Positions 46,889 through 57,795 of a stretch of DNA of 64,000 bases are shown here, piece by piece. Below the pieces are notes generated by a model. The model was not told where the DNA came from and made no database searches. It was given only the letters and a program-made list of their open reading frames with translations. How positions within the stretch are numbered: position 1 is the stretch's first letter; every line of letters begins with the position of its first letter. Position numbers and translations under genes: made by a program. This DNA comes from Zasmidium citrigriseum (lineage: Eukaryota; Ascomycota; Dothideomycetes; Mycosphaerellales; Mycosphaerellaceae): contig NHNW01000009.1 of the NCBI GenBank assembly GCA_002786025.1, positions 192,376 to 256,375 of the forward strand, given 5' to 3'.

Positions 46889-47759
46889 GGATAGGTACCA
46901 CAGCCTGTATACAAGCCGAAGACTGCACGACGCCATTATTTGAAGCAACTCTTCTGGATATCGCCACTGGCTGTCAAGCCGGGTTGTCGCTGCCAACGAA
47001 TGTCGCCAGAACGCGAGGAATCCGACATCCCGAATAATGTGAGACGGTACCAGGCATATGAGCTGCATGTTTCCACATTTTACCCTCTTCGAATGAGTGT
47101 GAAATGATGAGATCATACATCTTCAGGGATCATTGCTGAAGAATTCATGACGCCCGGGCGAACGCTCCTTGAGACTCAACAAAGGCGAATGGAAGCTGCC
47201 GTGCATTGTCCGCAATCTGCATCAGTTCAATGGAATCTCATCAACACATCTCAGAGTGCATAGTGGCTCTCGATGCATGCTAATGGAGGTCTCACAGTGC
47301 TGGATGTATGCGGTTCAAAAGACTGGCAAGTTTCTGGCTTGGCCTGCGGAAGGCTGGGATTCTCCTTGGCATCAGATTGCGCCATCCGAGCCGGATCTTG
47401 CACAATGAAGCCAAGGCACCTGGGCACACACGGTGATAAGCACGTTGAGCTGCTCGACTCCCTCAATGCCCTCATACCAAGATGGCCCAGCCAGTGGCAG
47501 CGATACACCGCGCTTCTCCGACTGCCTCATGGCACCGCCCAGTCTCTTGACCAGAATGCTTTCCACTCACGGCAGCAGGAAAGCGAGTAGTGGCTGCTTC
47601 TTTGTTGGGCGAGATGGCGCCAGTGGAAATCTCAAGATGATGCGATCCTACTTGGCGGGTTGTGCGAGATCTTCTCATAAAGAAGGCTTTTCTGTTGGCC
47701 GTAGTTAAGTACGGCTCGTCAAACTTTCGTTTCTGGCATTGGTCATCTCGCTCTTGACC
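46889..47759. other. Intergenic, no gene seen
   Basis: 870 bp before the transporter gene. Unlike the four promoters to its left, I saw no TCGGCC/GGCCGA motif here, so the transporter may be under different control. Confidence 0.4.
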
Positions 47760-49522
47760 ATGTCTGACTTCGATCAAAAGCACGTCTCTGCGGAGGAACA
47801 CTCGTACCGCAGCGATGAGGAGTCGGCGGTGCAAAGAGACTGGACACCTGAGGAGGAGCGGAAGGCAAAGAGGAAGTACGGCAATGGAACAATGAACGAA
47901 CAATGAGCTGTGGCTGACTTCGTCGAAAGGCTTGACCTGATCATTATGCCGATTCTGACCTTGGGGTTCTTTTGCTTGCGTGAGTGAGCCAAGTTCCCCA
48001 AACGATATCGTATACCTGACCGTTGTCAACAGAGCTCGACCGCGGCAACATCGCCAACGCCCTGACCGACGACTTCCTGGAAGATGTCAGCATCACCCAG
48101 GATCAATTCAACGTTGGCCAGCAAATGCTCTCGCTTGGCATCGTTCTCACGGAGATCCCCTCTAACATGATCCTATATCGAGTCGGCCCTGGAAAATGGT
48201 TGACCCTGCAACTCTTCCTCTTCGGCGTTGTCAGCACATTTCAAGCATGGCAGACCAACTATGGCTCTTTCGTCGCAACGCGATTCCTGCTGGGCATCAC
48301 CGAATCAGGCTTCATACCTGGCGGGCTCTGGACGTTATCGACCTGGTACACTCGCAGCGAGACAGCCAAACGAGTCATGATCTTCTACTTTGGCAATCAA
48401 TTCGGCCAGGCATCTGCAAAGCTACTCGCATATGGCATTCTGCACATGCGTGGCGTAGGGGGTAAGGCCGGCTGGTTCTGGCTCTTCGTCCTCATGGGCG
48501 CTTTCACCATCGCTTCGGGCTTCGTCTTCGGATTCTTCCTGCCGGACTCTTTCAAGAACCCTCACAGCACCTTTGCACCGAAGTGGAAGATCTTTGATGA
48601 AAGGGAACTCTACATTTTGAATCGAAGAGTGCTTCTGGATGACCCGGCGAAGGGCAAGAAGAAGAAGCGTATTGGGTTGTCTGCATTCAAGAAGGCTGTA
48701 AGTCTGTGGCTGTCCTCCGTTGGGCAATCTTCTCTGACACTTATGGTAGTTCTCCAGCTGGCGACTTTGGGTCCACTTCCTCATCACACTATGCAACAAC
48801 GGACCACAGCGAGGCTTCGATACTTACGCTCCATCGCTGGTGAAGGAGATGGGCTTCGACGGATTGAAAGCCAACGCCATGGCTGCTGTCGGTCTTTTCA
48901 TTCAAATCCCAGTATCTTATACTTTCAGCTACATTTCCGATAGATTGTAAGCGAGCAATCATGAAGTTTTCTATCCTTCAATTGATACTGATTGTTGTAT
49001 AGCAATCGACGTGGAGAGACCGTCATCATCGGCCTCAGCATGGCCACACTCGCCTATATCTTCAACCGCATCTTCACCGAAATCAGCAATCAAGGCCTAC
49101 GATACTTCGGCGTAGTCTGGACACAGACTTTCGGAACATTCTCGCACCCACTGAACATCACGTGGATGTCGCTCGCTTGTACCGATTCGGAAGAACGAGC
49201 ACTCGCCATGGCCATGGTCATTATGGGAGCGAACATCGCTGGAATATATGGAGCCCAGATCTTCCGTTCAGATGACAAGCCAAGATACCGCCGTGCATTC
49301 GCTATTGGAATTGCGGTGCTGGCTTTTGGAACGATCTTGGCGATTGTCAGGAAGGTTGATGAGGTGATCCACGGCCGCAAGAACAAAGACGAAGACAATG
49401 TCAGCGAGGAGGTCTATGATGACCTCAAGAGGAACGGTTCGGTCCCGCCCAGTGATTTGCAGCCGCAGCCCACGATGATTGGGACGGATTTGAAACCTGT
49501 GGTTTCGTTGACGACGAGATGA
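47760..49522 (+). CDS. MFS transporter, ACS/Dal5 family
   Basis: Five exons: 47760-47875, 47930-47979, 48033-48697, 48750-48946 and 49003-49522; 515 residues. Exon 2 is only 50 bp, yet it carries the family's TM1 lead 'LDLIIMPILTLGFFCL', joined to 'QLDRGNIANALTDDF' (the ACS 'LDRxNIGNA' signature). Twelve membrane segments follow, with 'LGITESGFIPGGLWTLSTWYTRSETAKR' (ACS hallmark) and a charged C-terminus. Such symporters import carboxylates, amides or vitamins. Placed right after the regulator, it is the natural candidate to bring in the acid that the neighbouring enzymes degrade. The 3' end converges on the gene at 49709 with 186 bp between. Confidence 0.92.
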
Positions 49523-49708
49523 GTGATGCGTGAAATACACCAGGGAGCATACTTGCGATTGGGGGGAACATAAAGTCTGATTTCTGCGGCTCTATTGGAA
49601 CGACTGCGAACGACAGACAGAAAGGACAGCCAGATCCTTGCAGCAGCTTCGGAATTACATTCGTCGTTCGCTAAATCGACCGAACATCATCTTCCTTTCT
49701 GGGAAGTC

Positions 49709-50895
49709 TCACTTCTCCATGAAGCCTACTGCTTCCTCCTCACTCTCGACTGGTTGGTATTGTTTTCTGGACATCCATTCAGCGTATCTCTTCTTGCTCT
49801 TCATGGTCGCCCTGGCTCCAGCATAAGCAGCAACCACGACCAGGGGCATAATCGCAATCGAGATCCATAGCTTCCAGTTGATGGCTCGCTCCAATGGCGG
49901 AGGCCCATCCTCCTTGACGACGTAAGCCACCGCCACTCCCATGATCGGCTCCAGCGTCCCGTCATTGTTGACCATCGGCGCATACTCAAACGTGTTGAAG
50001 TGAGCCGTGAGATTGAACTGATCGCCTGGCTTCACTCCACCACCATCCAAACAGACCGGCATGGCTTTGATGTGCAACGCACCATCCGCCGATTCCCCTG
50101 TGCTTTGGCTGTATTCTGGCTTCACGCCGCAAAGCACTTCGCCGTTCTTGAAGACTTCGACGAGGATACCGCCGTCGTGCAGATGGCTGCCAATGAAAAC
50201 GATGCGCCCATGAAAGTCTGAAGTCAACGTCGGTGAACTGTATGTGAAGCGGGAGTTGTTCGCAGCCGGACGATCTGAGTCGCCAAAGCCTCCAATGTTG
50301 AGCCAATAGGGCGTGGCGATGGCGTAGTCGGTGTATGGGGCCAAGACGTATTCCCACACGACGGATAGGATGACGGTCTGCTCTTCGTAAATCATGTTCA
50401 TCAGCTCGCCGTAGAAAGTCAGACGATCGGTGGAGCTGAAGTGGTAGCCGACTGGGTCCTGCCTGCAAGTCATGTATCGATCAGCTTTCAAAGAATCCGC
50501 AATGTCCTGGGTAGATTGATGTCTTACCCTCCCCTCGTCAAGTCCAATCTCGTCCTCTCATTCCCACTCGCAAAGAACGGATGACCCTCCGTCTCTCCTT
50601 CATACGTCGTCTCCTGATCGTTCACAAACACGAAATGGTGCATCCACATCCCCGTATCGGCGTCGGCATTGCTTCCGTCTGCATACTCCAACGTCACTTG
50701 CATCAATGTAATCACGCAGTCTTTGCATGGTGGATCGATCTGGTCGGTGATCATGAGCATGCCATTGTTCTCGGCTCGTGACGGAACGGTGTATCGGCCA
50801 TATTCGAGTTTGTGCTTTTCAGGCGTTGCTGCAGTAGCATATCCTTTTGTACCGAAGAGGAGAATGCCCAGGAAGATGCCTGAGAGGAACGACAT
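49709..50895 (-). CDS. Secreted/membrane protein with copper-monooxygenase-like His motifs
   Basis: Exons 50528-50895 and 49709-50462, with a 65-bp intron; 373 residues. Signal peptide (1-22), an extracellular domain (about 25-310), one membrane helix ('LWISIAIMPLVVVAAYAGA', about 322-340) and a short charged tail. Two motifs echo the copper sites of peptidylglycine/dopamine monooxygenases: 'MWMHHFVFV' (HH, like CuH) and 'FIGSHLHDGG' (HxH, like CuM), with a late Met in 'EPIMGVAVAYV' where the CuM Met ligand sits. It may be a related fold with a different job; fungal relatives are uncharacterised and I know of no assigned reaction. It ends convergently with the transporter gene and may or may not belong to the cluster. 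Confidence 0.72.
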
Positions 50896-51562
50896 TTTCA
50901 GGACGAAGTGGGAAGTCAGCACGGAAGTCAGCACGGAAGAACAGGAAATGGTAGCTCCTTGGTATATACCTGTCCAGCTGAATGGATCCCCGAGGTGCGA
51001 TAGTTGCCGTGTAGAAATACGCAATGCGATCCTGTGGGATTCTTTCTGGCAATCTTTGGTCGAATTGGGCTTGATTTGCGAGGCTTTGTTGGAGGTCCAC
51101 GTCTCCCAGCTGTGCCGCAAGCGTGACTTGATGCATGCGCAGTCGATCTGTCAGCTAAATGAGCAGCTAGTCATCTTTTGAACAAGCTGATGAAGTTGGC
51201 TGAGAAGGGAATGTGCAGCGCACTGACTTGGGAGCGTCGAGGGTGCAGAAGTATGTATGTAGCTCGTACGTACCAGCGTTGCGGCTCGACTACATGTCTG
51301 TCGAACGCCTTTCGCGCGGTACTTTGACACTCTGCACTTCCGAGAGCCACAACTGTTCCCTCTACAAAGAGTGAGCTGTCGCAAGATCATCGTCAACGTC
51401 CTCGCGCCACGGCAAGAAGGACGAGCCAAAACGCTGGGGAAGAATCGGCCAGCGGTGGTCTTACACGCACTTTACAGCTCCGGTCCTGCCGTCTCTCAGA
51501 CTGCGTATTTTCGAGCAGCAGGAAGTTTTCTGCGATGTGTGTCGAATGCAAAGACGCCGAAC
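50896..51562. other. Intergenic with palindromic TATA element
   Basis: About 670 bp between two minus-strand genes. GGTATATACC at 50961-50970, about 70 bp upstream of the copper-motif gene, is a plausible TATA element. No other feature seen. Confidence 0.4.
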
Positions 51563-53372
51563 TCACTTGCTAGTCGCCTTCACAAGACGAGTAGTCGAGG
51601 CGGCAGCGCTCGGAGATATGTTGTCTTCGGCCAACGACGACTTCTCCTCGTCATCTCTCGGCTTGGCTCCAGCGTCCTTCACCAGAAAGCATAGCACGAC
51701 ACATAATGCCATTGCGCCAGCAAAAGTGAAGAAGACGGCGGCGATGGCCCTTGCGTAGACGTGGCGAATCAACAGCTTGTCCGGCTCGGACAGCTTCTGC
51801 AGGGTCATGTCAGAAGCGACAGAAAAGGCCTTGTTCGCGACGTTCTCAGGCGTGCGTGCTCGCAAAAACTTCTGAACGATAGCATTGGACATGGCCGTGC
51901 CGAATGCACCGCCAGAGAATCGCAGTACGTTGCGGGTGCCGACGGCAACGGCTTTGATCTCATCAGGGACCTGTGAGCAAATGGCCATGACGGAGTTTTG
52001 GAAGACAGATCCGGTTCCCAGTCCAACGAGGACGCCGAAAACGAGGACGAGGTGGCCGTACTGGTGAAGGCTGTCGAAGCCAAGCACAATCATAGCGATC
52101 ATCCACATGCCAAAGCCGAATAGAAAGATCAGAGAGTAGCTGCGGCCACCCGTGTCTTTTAAGAATCGAACGACTTGTGCCGACCCGGCCGTCCACATGC
52201 CATGTGTCATGAAGAATGGCACCATGGACAGCGATGCGTCGACGGTGTTCATTCCGCGGACTATCTGCAAGGTGATCGGCGTGAACGAGACGAACGAGTA
52301 GAATGTTGCTCCGATCAGGAAGTTTTGGATGTAGATTGCCAGGATCGTCCGATTTCGAAAGAGGTGAAAGGGCACAATGGGTCGTACGCCGGGAAAGTTC
52401 CTGAAACCAGAGACGAGGAATGTCAACCCAGAGATGGCGCAAATAATGGCCAGGACAATGATTCTTGTCTTTCCGAGAGTGTGCATCTTGCATAGCAAAA
52501 GGACTGCGGCTGTCATGAAGCCTGATCCTGACAAGATGCCAATGAAATCGATGGCTTTGACAGCCTTCCAGATTTCTGCCCCTGATGGTGATGGTTTGTG
52601 AGGTGTGACGGAGAAGTATATGCCAGCAGCGGCGAGGGCGCCCAGACTCATCTCGAACCAGTAGAAGTGGTGCCATCCGATCTTCTCGGCGAAGACTGAG
52701 CCAACTACAAGTCCTATGATGCTGCCCGCACACACAGACAGACCCTGGATGGCCTGGAAATTCTGTCTGCGCTCCTGGGAGAGAATATCGTTCTGTGCAA
52801 TGTTCACGAGGTTGGAAATGCTTCCGATCGCCACTCCTGAGAAGAATCGAAGGGTTGCGAAAGTGTCCGCGCTCTTGGAGTAATAGCAAGTACCGCAAGC
52901 GAGAGACGACAACGCAAGAAGGCACGTAGAGAGCAGCAGCATTAGCCGCCGACTCCAAGTATCACTGAGGCTTAAGGACGGTCAGTGTCATTGCGTTTGA
53001 GTGATGTTGCTCAACTTACTAGCCGAGCACGGCAGGTCCGACGGTCAGACCTACGAGCTGGATTGTCGCTGCCCATTCGATAGTATCGTCGCCGCTGAAA
53101 TGTTTGGACACTTTTGGATGAACAGCGATGAGTCCGAATTGACTTGCGAAAGCGGCACCGTTTGCTGCGTTCAGTGCCAGGACTGCCTTCATCAACGTCC
53201 AGCCATGAGGATAGCCATCCTTGTGCTCGGCTCTGTCCGACAGCATCTCGCACAGTAGTGACCACAAATACTCTCCAGACCATGTAGGAGTTGGTCCAGT
53301 AGTTTGATCGGAAGACTTGCTGAGTTCCGACTCCTTGAGTGCCACTCTGGGCGGATTCTTTGAAGCGTCCAT
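51563..53372 (-). CDS. MFS drug:H+ antiporter, DHA2 (14-TM) family
   Basis: Exons 53020-53372 and 51563-52964, with a 55-bp intron; 584 residues. A hydrophilic N-terminus (1-55) is followed by about 14 hydrophobic segments. Recognisable points are 'YDTWSRRLMLLLS' after TM2 (the motif A loop), 'LRFFSGVAIGSISNLVNIAQNDILSQERR', 'GSIIGLVVGSVFAEKIGWHHFYWFE' (motif C in TM5), and 'FSGGAFGTAMSNAIVQ' near the end. This class pumps small toxic molecules out of the cell. It lies 2 kb from the catabolic block and might export an intermediate or a host compound, but nothing in its promoter ties it to the block. TM1 is short and poorly conserved ('LNAANGAAFASQFGLI'). Confidence 0.87.
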
Positions 53373-54632
53373 GAGGCCGATAGCGTTGAGGACAGCGTGG
53401 AAGAAGTGCGGTCCAGAACACTTGTAGGCTGATCATCGAATCTGCCAAGTCCATAATTTTATTATTACTCTGAATGCTGAGGCAGCGTACCACTGGTTCA
53501 TTTCGTCGGCGGCCGTCGTTGAGCTTACAAGCTTCGAATTACCACGACGCTTGTTGGCTGGAAGATGAAATTGGGTGAATGAAGCAGGCACAGTGGCATT
53601 TCAATTCTCGTGAATACGCACCGTGCTCAGAACCTTCCGCTTTGCTTGCCATAGAGGCATAGAATTGTTTAAATCGGCGTGCCAAAGGTTGAAGGCAGGG
53701 CATTTTGGTGTGGCTTCACGCTGGAAGAATTAAAAATTTCCATCTGGAGGCACTCGGATTCATTCCACGCTCGATCCTAGTATCGTGGCAGAAGCTATCA
53801 TTTTGAACATTCATCCAATTGCTCTCCGCCGAGTTCGCCTCTGGCCTGTCCCATAGGGGCCGCGCGGGCTCGATTCCATCGGACCATCGGGATGTGACCG
53901 CATGTCGAGGCCGTACGTCTTCCACATCGCCTCGAGAGGAGTATAGGCCATCGCCGTGGGCATAATTGTTCGTTAAAATGGTTGGAAACAGAGAAGAAGA
54001 AGACGGAAGAGGAGGTGAGGTGATGAGACGAGATGAAGATCGCCGGTGTCGCTTCATCGGCCCGCCAGCCCGAGCCCACAAAAAGGGGCTACGCCGACGC
54101 CGACGACTTGTCGTCTGCGCAACTTCATCTTGCCTGGTCAAGTCGATGAACGAAGGAAAAAGCTCCAATAATAATTGCATCCACGCGTCTGTCACCCATA
54201 CTGATGTGAGTCTTTCAGGTCATTTAGTGAAGAGAACTTGGGTGTTGACTGTAGCTTTCGAAGGAACAGGCGTCAAGAGAGCGTATCGGTCTGCAGAAGA
54301 GTCTTGTCCGGTGTGTGCGACATACTGCGATAATTTGTAAACCTGATGCACGGGTATGTGGATATAGAGATGAGTTGGAAGTATTCTTTTACTAGACTAC
54401 TCCTCGCATTGGTCAAAACTAGATACCACTAGGGAGGCACCTATGGAGACCGTGTTGGAGGCCATGTTGAAGGACATGTTCGACAGCGGCAGAGTCTTCT
54501 TGCTTGCGAAAAGACCTTTCAGTTTCCTCCCACCCCATCATCCCCTTCACCATGCTATCAGACTAGCGTGGACGAAGACAGCTTGTCATGCTGACGATAG
54601 GAAGCGTGACCAAGGGGCATCAATACCAACGC
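53373..54632. other. Intergenic, no gene seen
   Basis: 1.26 kb. A plus-strand frame at 53966-54340 is basic and low-complexity with no recognisable domain. No repeats noted. Confidence 0.35.
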
Positions 54633-55143
54633 TCAGTTCTATGAATCATTAGCCGCATCCTTCATTTTGACTTAGCACACAACTTACAGCTCGGCAATAA
54701 TACTGCTTGTTGCAGGGATAGCCATATCGCAGATACAACTGCTGTCCATTATCGCGATAGCAGCTGAAAGCCTTTCCGTTGTTCCCCGTACCAGCATAAG
54801 TGCCAGGCGAATACCCGTCAGCACCAGCCTGGATGACGCTAGTGAAGGTCACGCCGCTCGAGGGAAAGTAAAAGTGGTGTGTGAGTCCGGCAAACGAAGG
54901 GTCTCCACCGACAGCAATGACCTTCGACATGGCGTTGGGCTGCTGATAGTTCTGGCTGTTGGAGACTTCGGTGTAGTATTCAGCTTCCAAGCCAGTCTGG
55001 TATAGGCCTGACGATGTGACGACTGTGCAGTCGGAGAGGTAGACGATTTCGTCTGAGGAGAAGCGAGGTGTGAGGTCGGTGGGTGTGGCTAAGGAGAGGG
55101 TGATCAGGAGTGCCAAGCTGGCGAGAGAGTATTTGGGCAGCAT
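54633..55143 (-). CDS. Small secreted Cys-containing protein with a 6-bp last exon
   Basis: Exons 54688-55143 and, by inference, 54633-54638 (one Asn codon plus stop), joined over a 49-bp intron with donor GTAAGT, branch GCTAATG and acceptor CATAG; 153 residues. If unspliced the frame runs to 54649 and adds 12 residues. Signal peptide at 1-19 (LALLITLSLATP). The mature protein is Tyr/Gly/Ser-rich with five cysteines: 'LSDCTV', 'FSCYRD', 'YPCNKQYYCRA'. 'GVTFTSVIQAGADGYSPGTYAGTGNNGKAF' looks like a structured repeat-poor core. Size, leader and cysteines fit an apoplastic effector or antimicrobial candidate. I recognise no family. Confidence 0.75.
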
Positions 55144-55681
55144 CTTGATGTATGAGCTTGATTGAGATCGTGAATAGCCTGAAGGAAGGGATTGACGATG
55201 CTTTTAAACGTTTCCGCTGTCACGAACGTACTTACCAAATCAGGCCTGCGTAAGAGAATGTCCCTTATTGGATGCGAGGACGCAAAGATCAGCTCGTATT
55301 GACAGAAAGATCTACGATATATTCAGGGTCTTGTTCGTGAGATATTGCATGACACGCAGCCGTGTATTGCCCGTTGTGGAAGACCTTGCCATACTCCGAT
55401 GTACATAAGATTTTGGCGCACTCCAACTTGCCGCACGAATGGAGCATCTTTCGGCATTTTTTGCCTCGAAAGGAGAGCGCGCATACATTGGGTACGGAAC
55501 GACTACGTGAAACTTCGAACATGATTCGCCATTGGCCGGGTGCTGTTCGTCCCGGTCATCATCAGGAGCAAGACGACATTCATGGACCCGAATATGGAGA
55601 ACAAAAGATATCCCCTCGTTGTGTATTGAGTCTTCTGCTCCTACCTACAAAGTACCACTGTATCTCAGGGCACGAGCAGAA
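55144..55681. other. Intergenic, no gene seen
   Basis: 540 bp upstream of the small secreted protein. An AT-rich TTTAAA at about 55202 may serve as its TATA element. Nothing else recognised. Confidence 0.35.
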
Positions 55682-56845
55682 TCATTTTGTAGAAATCCCG
55701 ACACAATAGTAGTATCCGGCGAAGAATTCCGTCCCGCAATTCTCCCCACTAGCTCCCAGAGCAGCATTCCACATGTACAGTTGATCGGTCGTGATTCCGT
55801 TGTTCTGAGCAAAGATTTAACAGTAATCGCCTACACATAATTGCGAATCAGCATTTTTCTATCCTCCCATCCATCGTTAAACGAATGGACTTACCTGACT
55901 TCGCTTGTGTGTATTTATTGCACGTGTTAATGATACTGTTGGGGATCGTAGGGCTCGGAGCGCTTGGAGTCGATGTAGAAGCGACCGAGGAAGATGTTGT
56001 GGTGGATCTGGAGGGATTGTCGTCAGAGGTTCCCACGCAGTATGCCTCGCCGGCCCAGAAGCCCTGAGTGCAGTCGGCGCTGACGGCAGGGTTCCACTGC
56101 GATGATAAAAGCCTTAGCGTCTGATTCAAATTGCGTGTAGGGAGTTATGGGTCTTACTTTGTGGAATTGTGCATCAGAGATCAGATACTCTTCCTCGATG
56201 GAGGCGCAGGTGTCACCAGCCTGCACCAGCACCCATTGCACGCAGTTCGCAGGCTGACCAGATTGTCTGTGGTAGAATATTCAGTCAGCGTGTTTCTGTC
56301 CTGCGAGGCTCAGCATGAATCATCTGCTCACGTTGGTTCCGGAGGCGATCCGGTCGATGGGAATGCGGTCGGTGTTCCTGGAGTTGAACCAGTCGTCGGC
56401 GAGGCTGTGGGCAGGCTCGATCCAGGACCATTATTTCCTGACTCGTCGTCGTTCACAGATACACAATAGCTGTACCCGGTCCATAACGCCGAACAGTCAG
56501 ACTTGACCTCGGGATTCCACGAGTAGAATTGGGCGAGCGTTATGCCGCTCCATTCCAAGATAGTCGCACAGTCCACGCCTTAGTCTGCTTCGGCGTAGTC
56601 GGTGCAATTGGTCAAAGATCCGTCTCGAATGGGCAACGGCTCGGAAGGCTGGTCGACGGGCTCGACAACTTCTGACGAGTTGTATGCGGTCAAGCAGTAC
56701 CGCAGATCGGGGTTGAATGAGCAGGTAGTGCTGTTGGTGTCGAGTGATGGATTCCCGTTCCTGTCAGAGGCAATAATTTCAAGTACAACATGTCTAGGGC
56801 TGTTACCAGTTCTGCAGTTCCGCAAGAGTGACTTCAAACGAACTG
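55682..56845 (-). pseudogene. LysM-repeat protein gene, 5'-truncated, with two in-frame TAA stops
   Basis: Five recognisable exon pieces: about 56807-56845, 56332-56760, 56158-56266, 55895-56096 and 55682-55830, with intact splice ends between them. They encode four chitin-binding LysM-like units separated by Ser/Thr/Pro linkers: unit 1 ('FEVTLAELQNW' then 'LRYC'), unit 2 ('GITLAQFYSWNPEVKSDC'), unit 3 ('AGDTCASIEEEYLISDAQF', then 'WNPAVSADC') and unit 4 ('[15 protein letters not shown]', then 'YYYCVG'). TAA stops lie inside unit 2 (56580-56582) and unit 4 (55817-55819), both at points where the domain continues in the same frame on either side. The leader and first exon are missing beyond about 56850, next to an AT-rich element. 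LysM proteins of this kind are secreted and bind chitin; this copy is probably dead. Confidence 0.82.
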
Positions 56846-56920
56846 GCCCACAGCGCACAGGCGCTGGGGAAGAAAGATCCATTTGGCTGCAGTGTTACCG
56901 CCCGTTCATCATAAGGCCGA

Positions 56921-57366
56921 TTTCATCAAATAGGCCCTATTCTATCCGGGCTGTTGATTAAATAAGGCCTATTTCATCGGAGCCGAAACAAGGCTTATTT
57001 AATGAAATAAGCCCTATCTTATAACGACTAGTAGGGGGTAGATGTCGGTATCCGACGGCCGGCGAATTCGCTACCCCTGTCTTCGACTTCGCAGAAATTT
57101 TCCATAAGATCCCTTAAGAAAGCTTTCGAGTCTATCGTGTCGAATAGCAACTAAGTCGAAGAGTGTACCTAAAAAGCAACGTAGATATAGGAAGAGCGAG
57201 TATATCCATACTTAGCGTAAGGTTAAAAGCGACTATTTTCGAGGTTGTACTTTATGAAATAAGGCCTATTTTACGAAACAAGCCCTGTTTTGTCTACTAA
57301 GGAAAGAGGGCTTGTTTCATCAAATGTGTACCCGGGCAAATATGAAATAATCCCTATTTGATGAAA
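56921..57366. mobile_element. MITE-like element with 14-bp terminal inverted repeats and internal subrepeats
   Basis: The ends match in inverted orientation over 14 bp: TTTCATCAAATAGG at 56921-56934 and its reverse complement at 57353-57366. Inside, each end carries several copies of an (A)AATAAGGCCTATTTCAT-like motif in both orientations, and one pair (about 56993-57014) is a near-perfect hairpin with arms GGCTTATTT and AAATAAGCC. The centre (57030-57240) is unrelated and non-coding. No transposase is present, so it would move in trans. Related motif copies just left of 56921 suggest a nested or slightly longer element. No clear target-site duplication was seen. Confidence 0.6.
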
Positions 57367-57795
57367 AACGCCTTCAGATAAACGGGCGACAACAGCAGCT
57401 GAATGTCGCTCCCGTCCACATACAGCTCACAGTCGCTACAGCAGATCTTGTGGTCCCAACCACGGAGGTATTCATGTTAGGCACTGCACAACAGTCTCAC
57501 CGCATTGAAGTCGTTCGCATGTGGAGCAAATATCATGCACGCAGTCACTTTCAAAACAGGCCGAGCGTGCCTTTGGGCTAGATTATTGACAAGTCATTCG
57601 ATAGCTGTTGTCTTCGAAACAATATCTGACGCACCAGAGGCTCAATCGCGAAGCCATTTACAGACAGCTTTCGAATCATTGATTCTCAGATAAAATCTAC
57701 CTAGGATCCGGCATCGAAGCTTCGAGAGCACCGCAACCACTGAGCCAGATGTTCTTCTCCAGGGCTCACACTTCTGTCTGAGATCTCTGTCGCTA
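57367..57795. other. Intergenic, no gene seen
   Basis: About 430 bp between the MITE-like element and the 3' end of the transporter. No coding frame or repeat recognised; it may hold the decayed upstream part of the LysM gene, but I could not align any. Confidence 0.3.
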
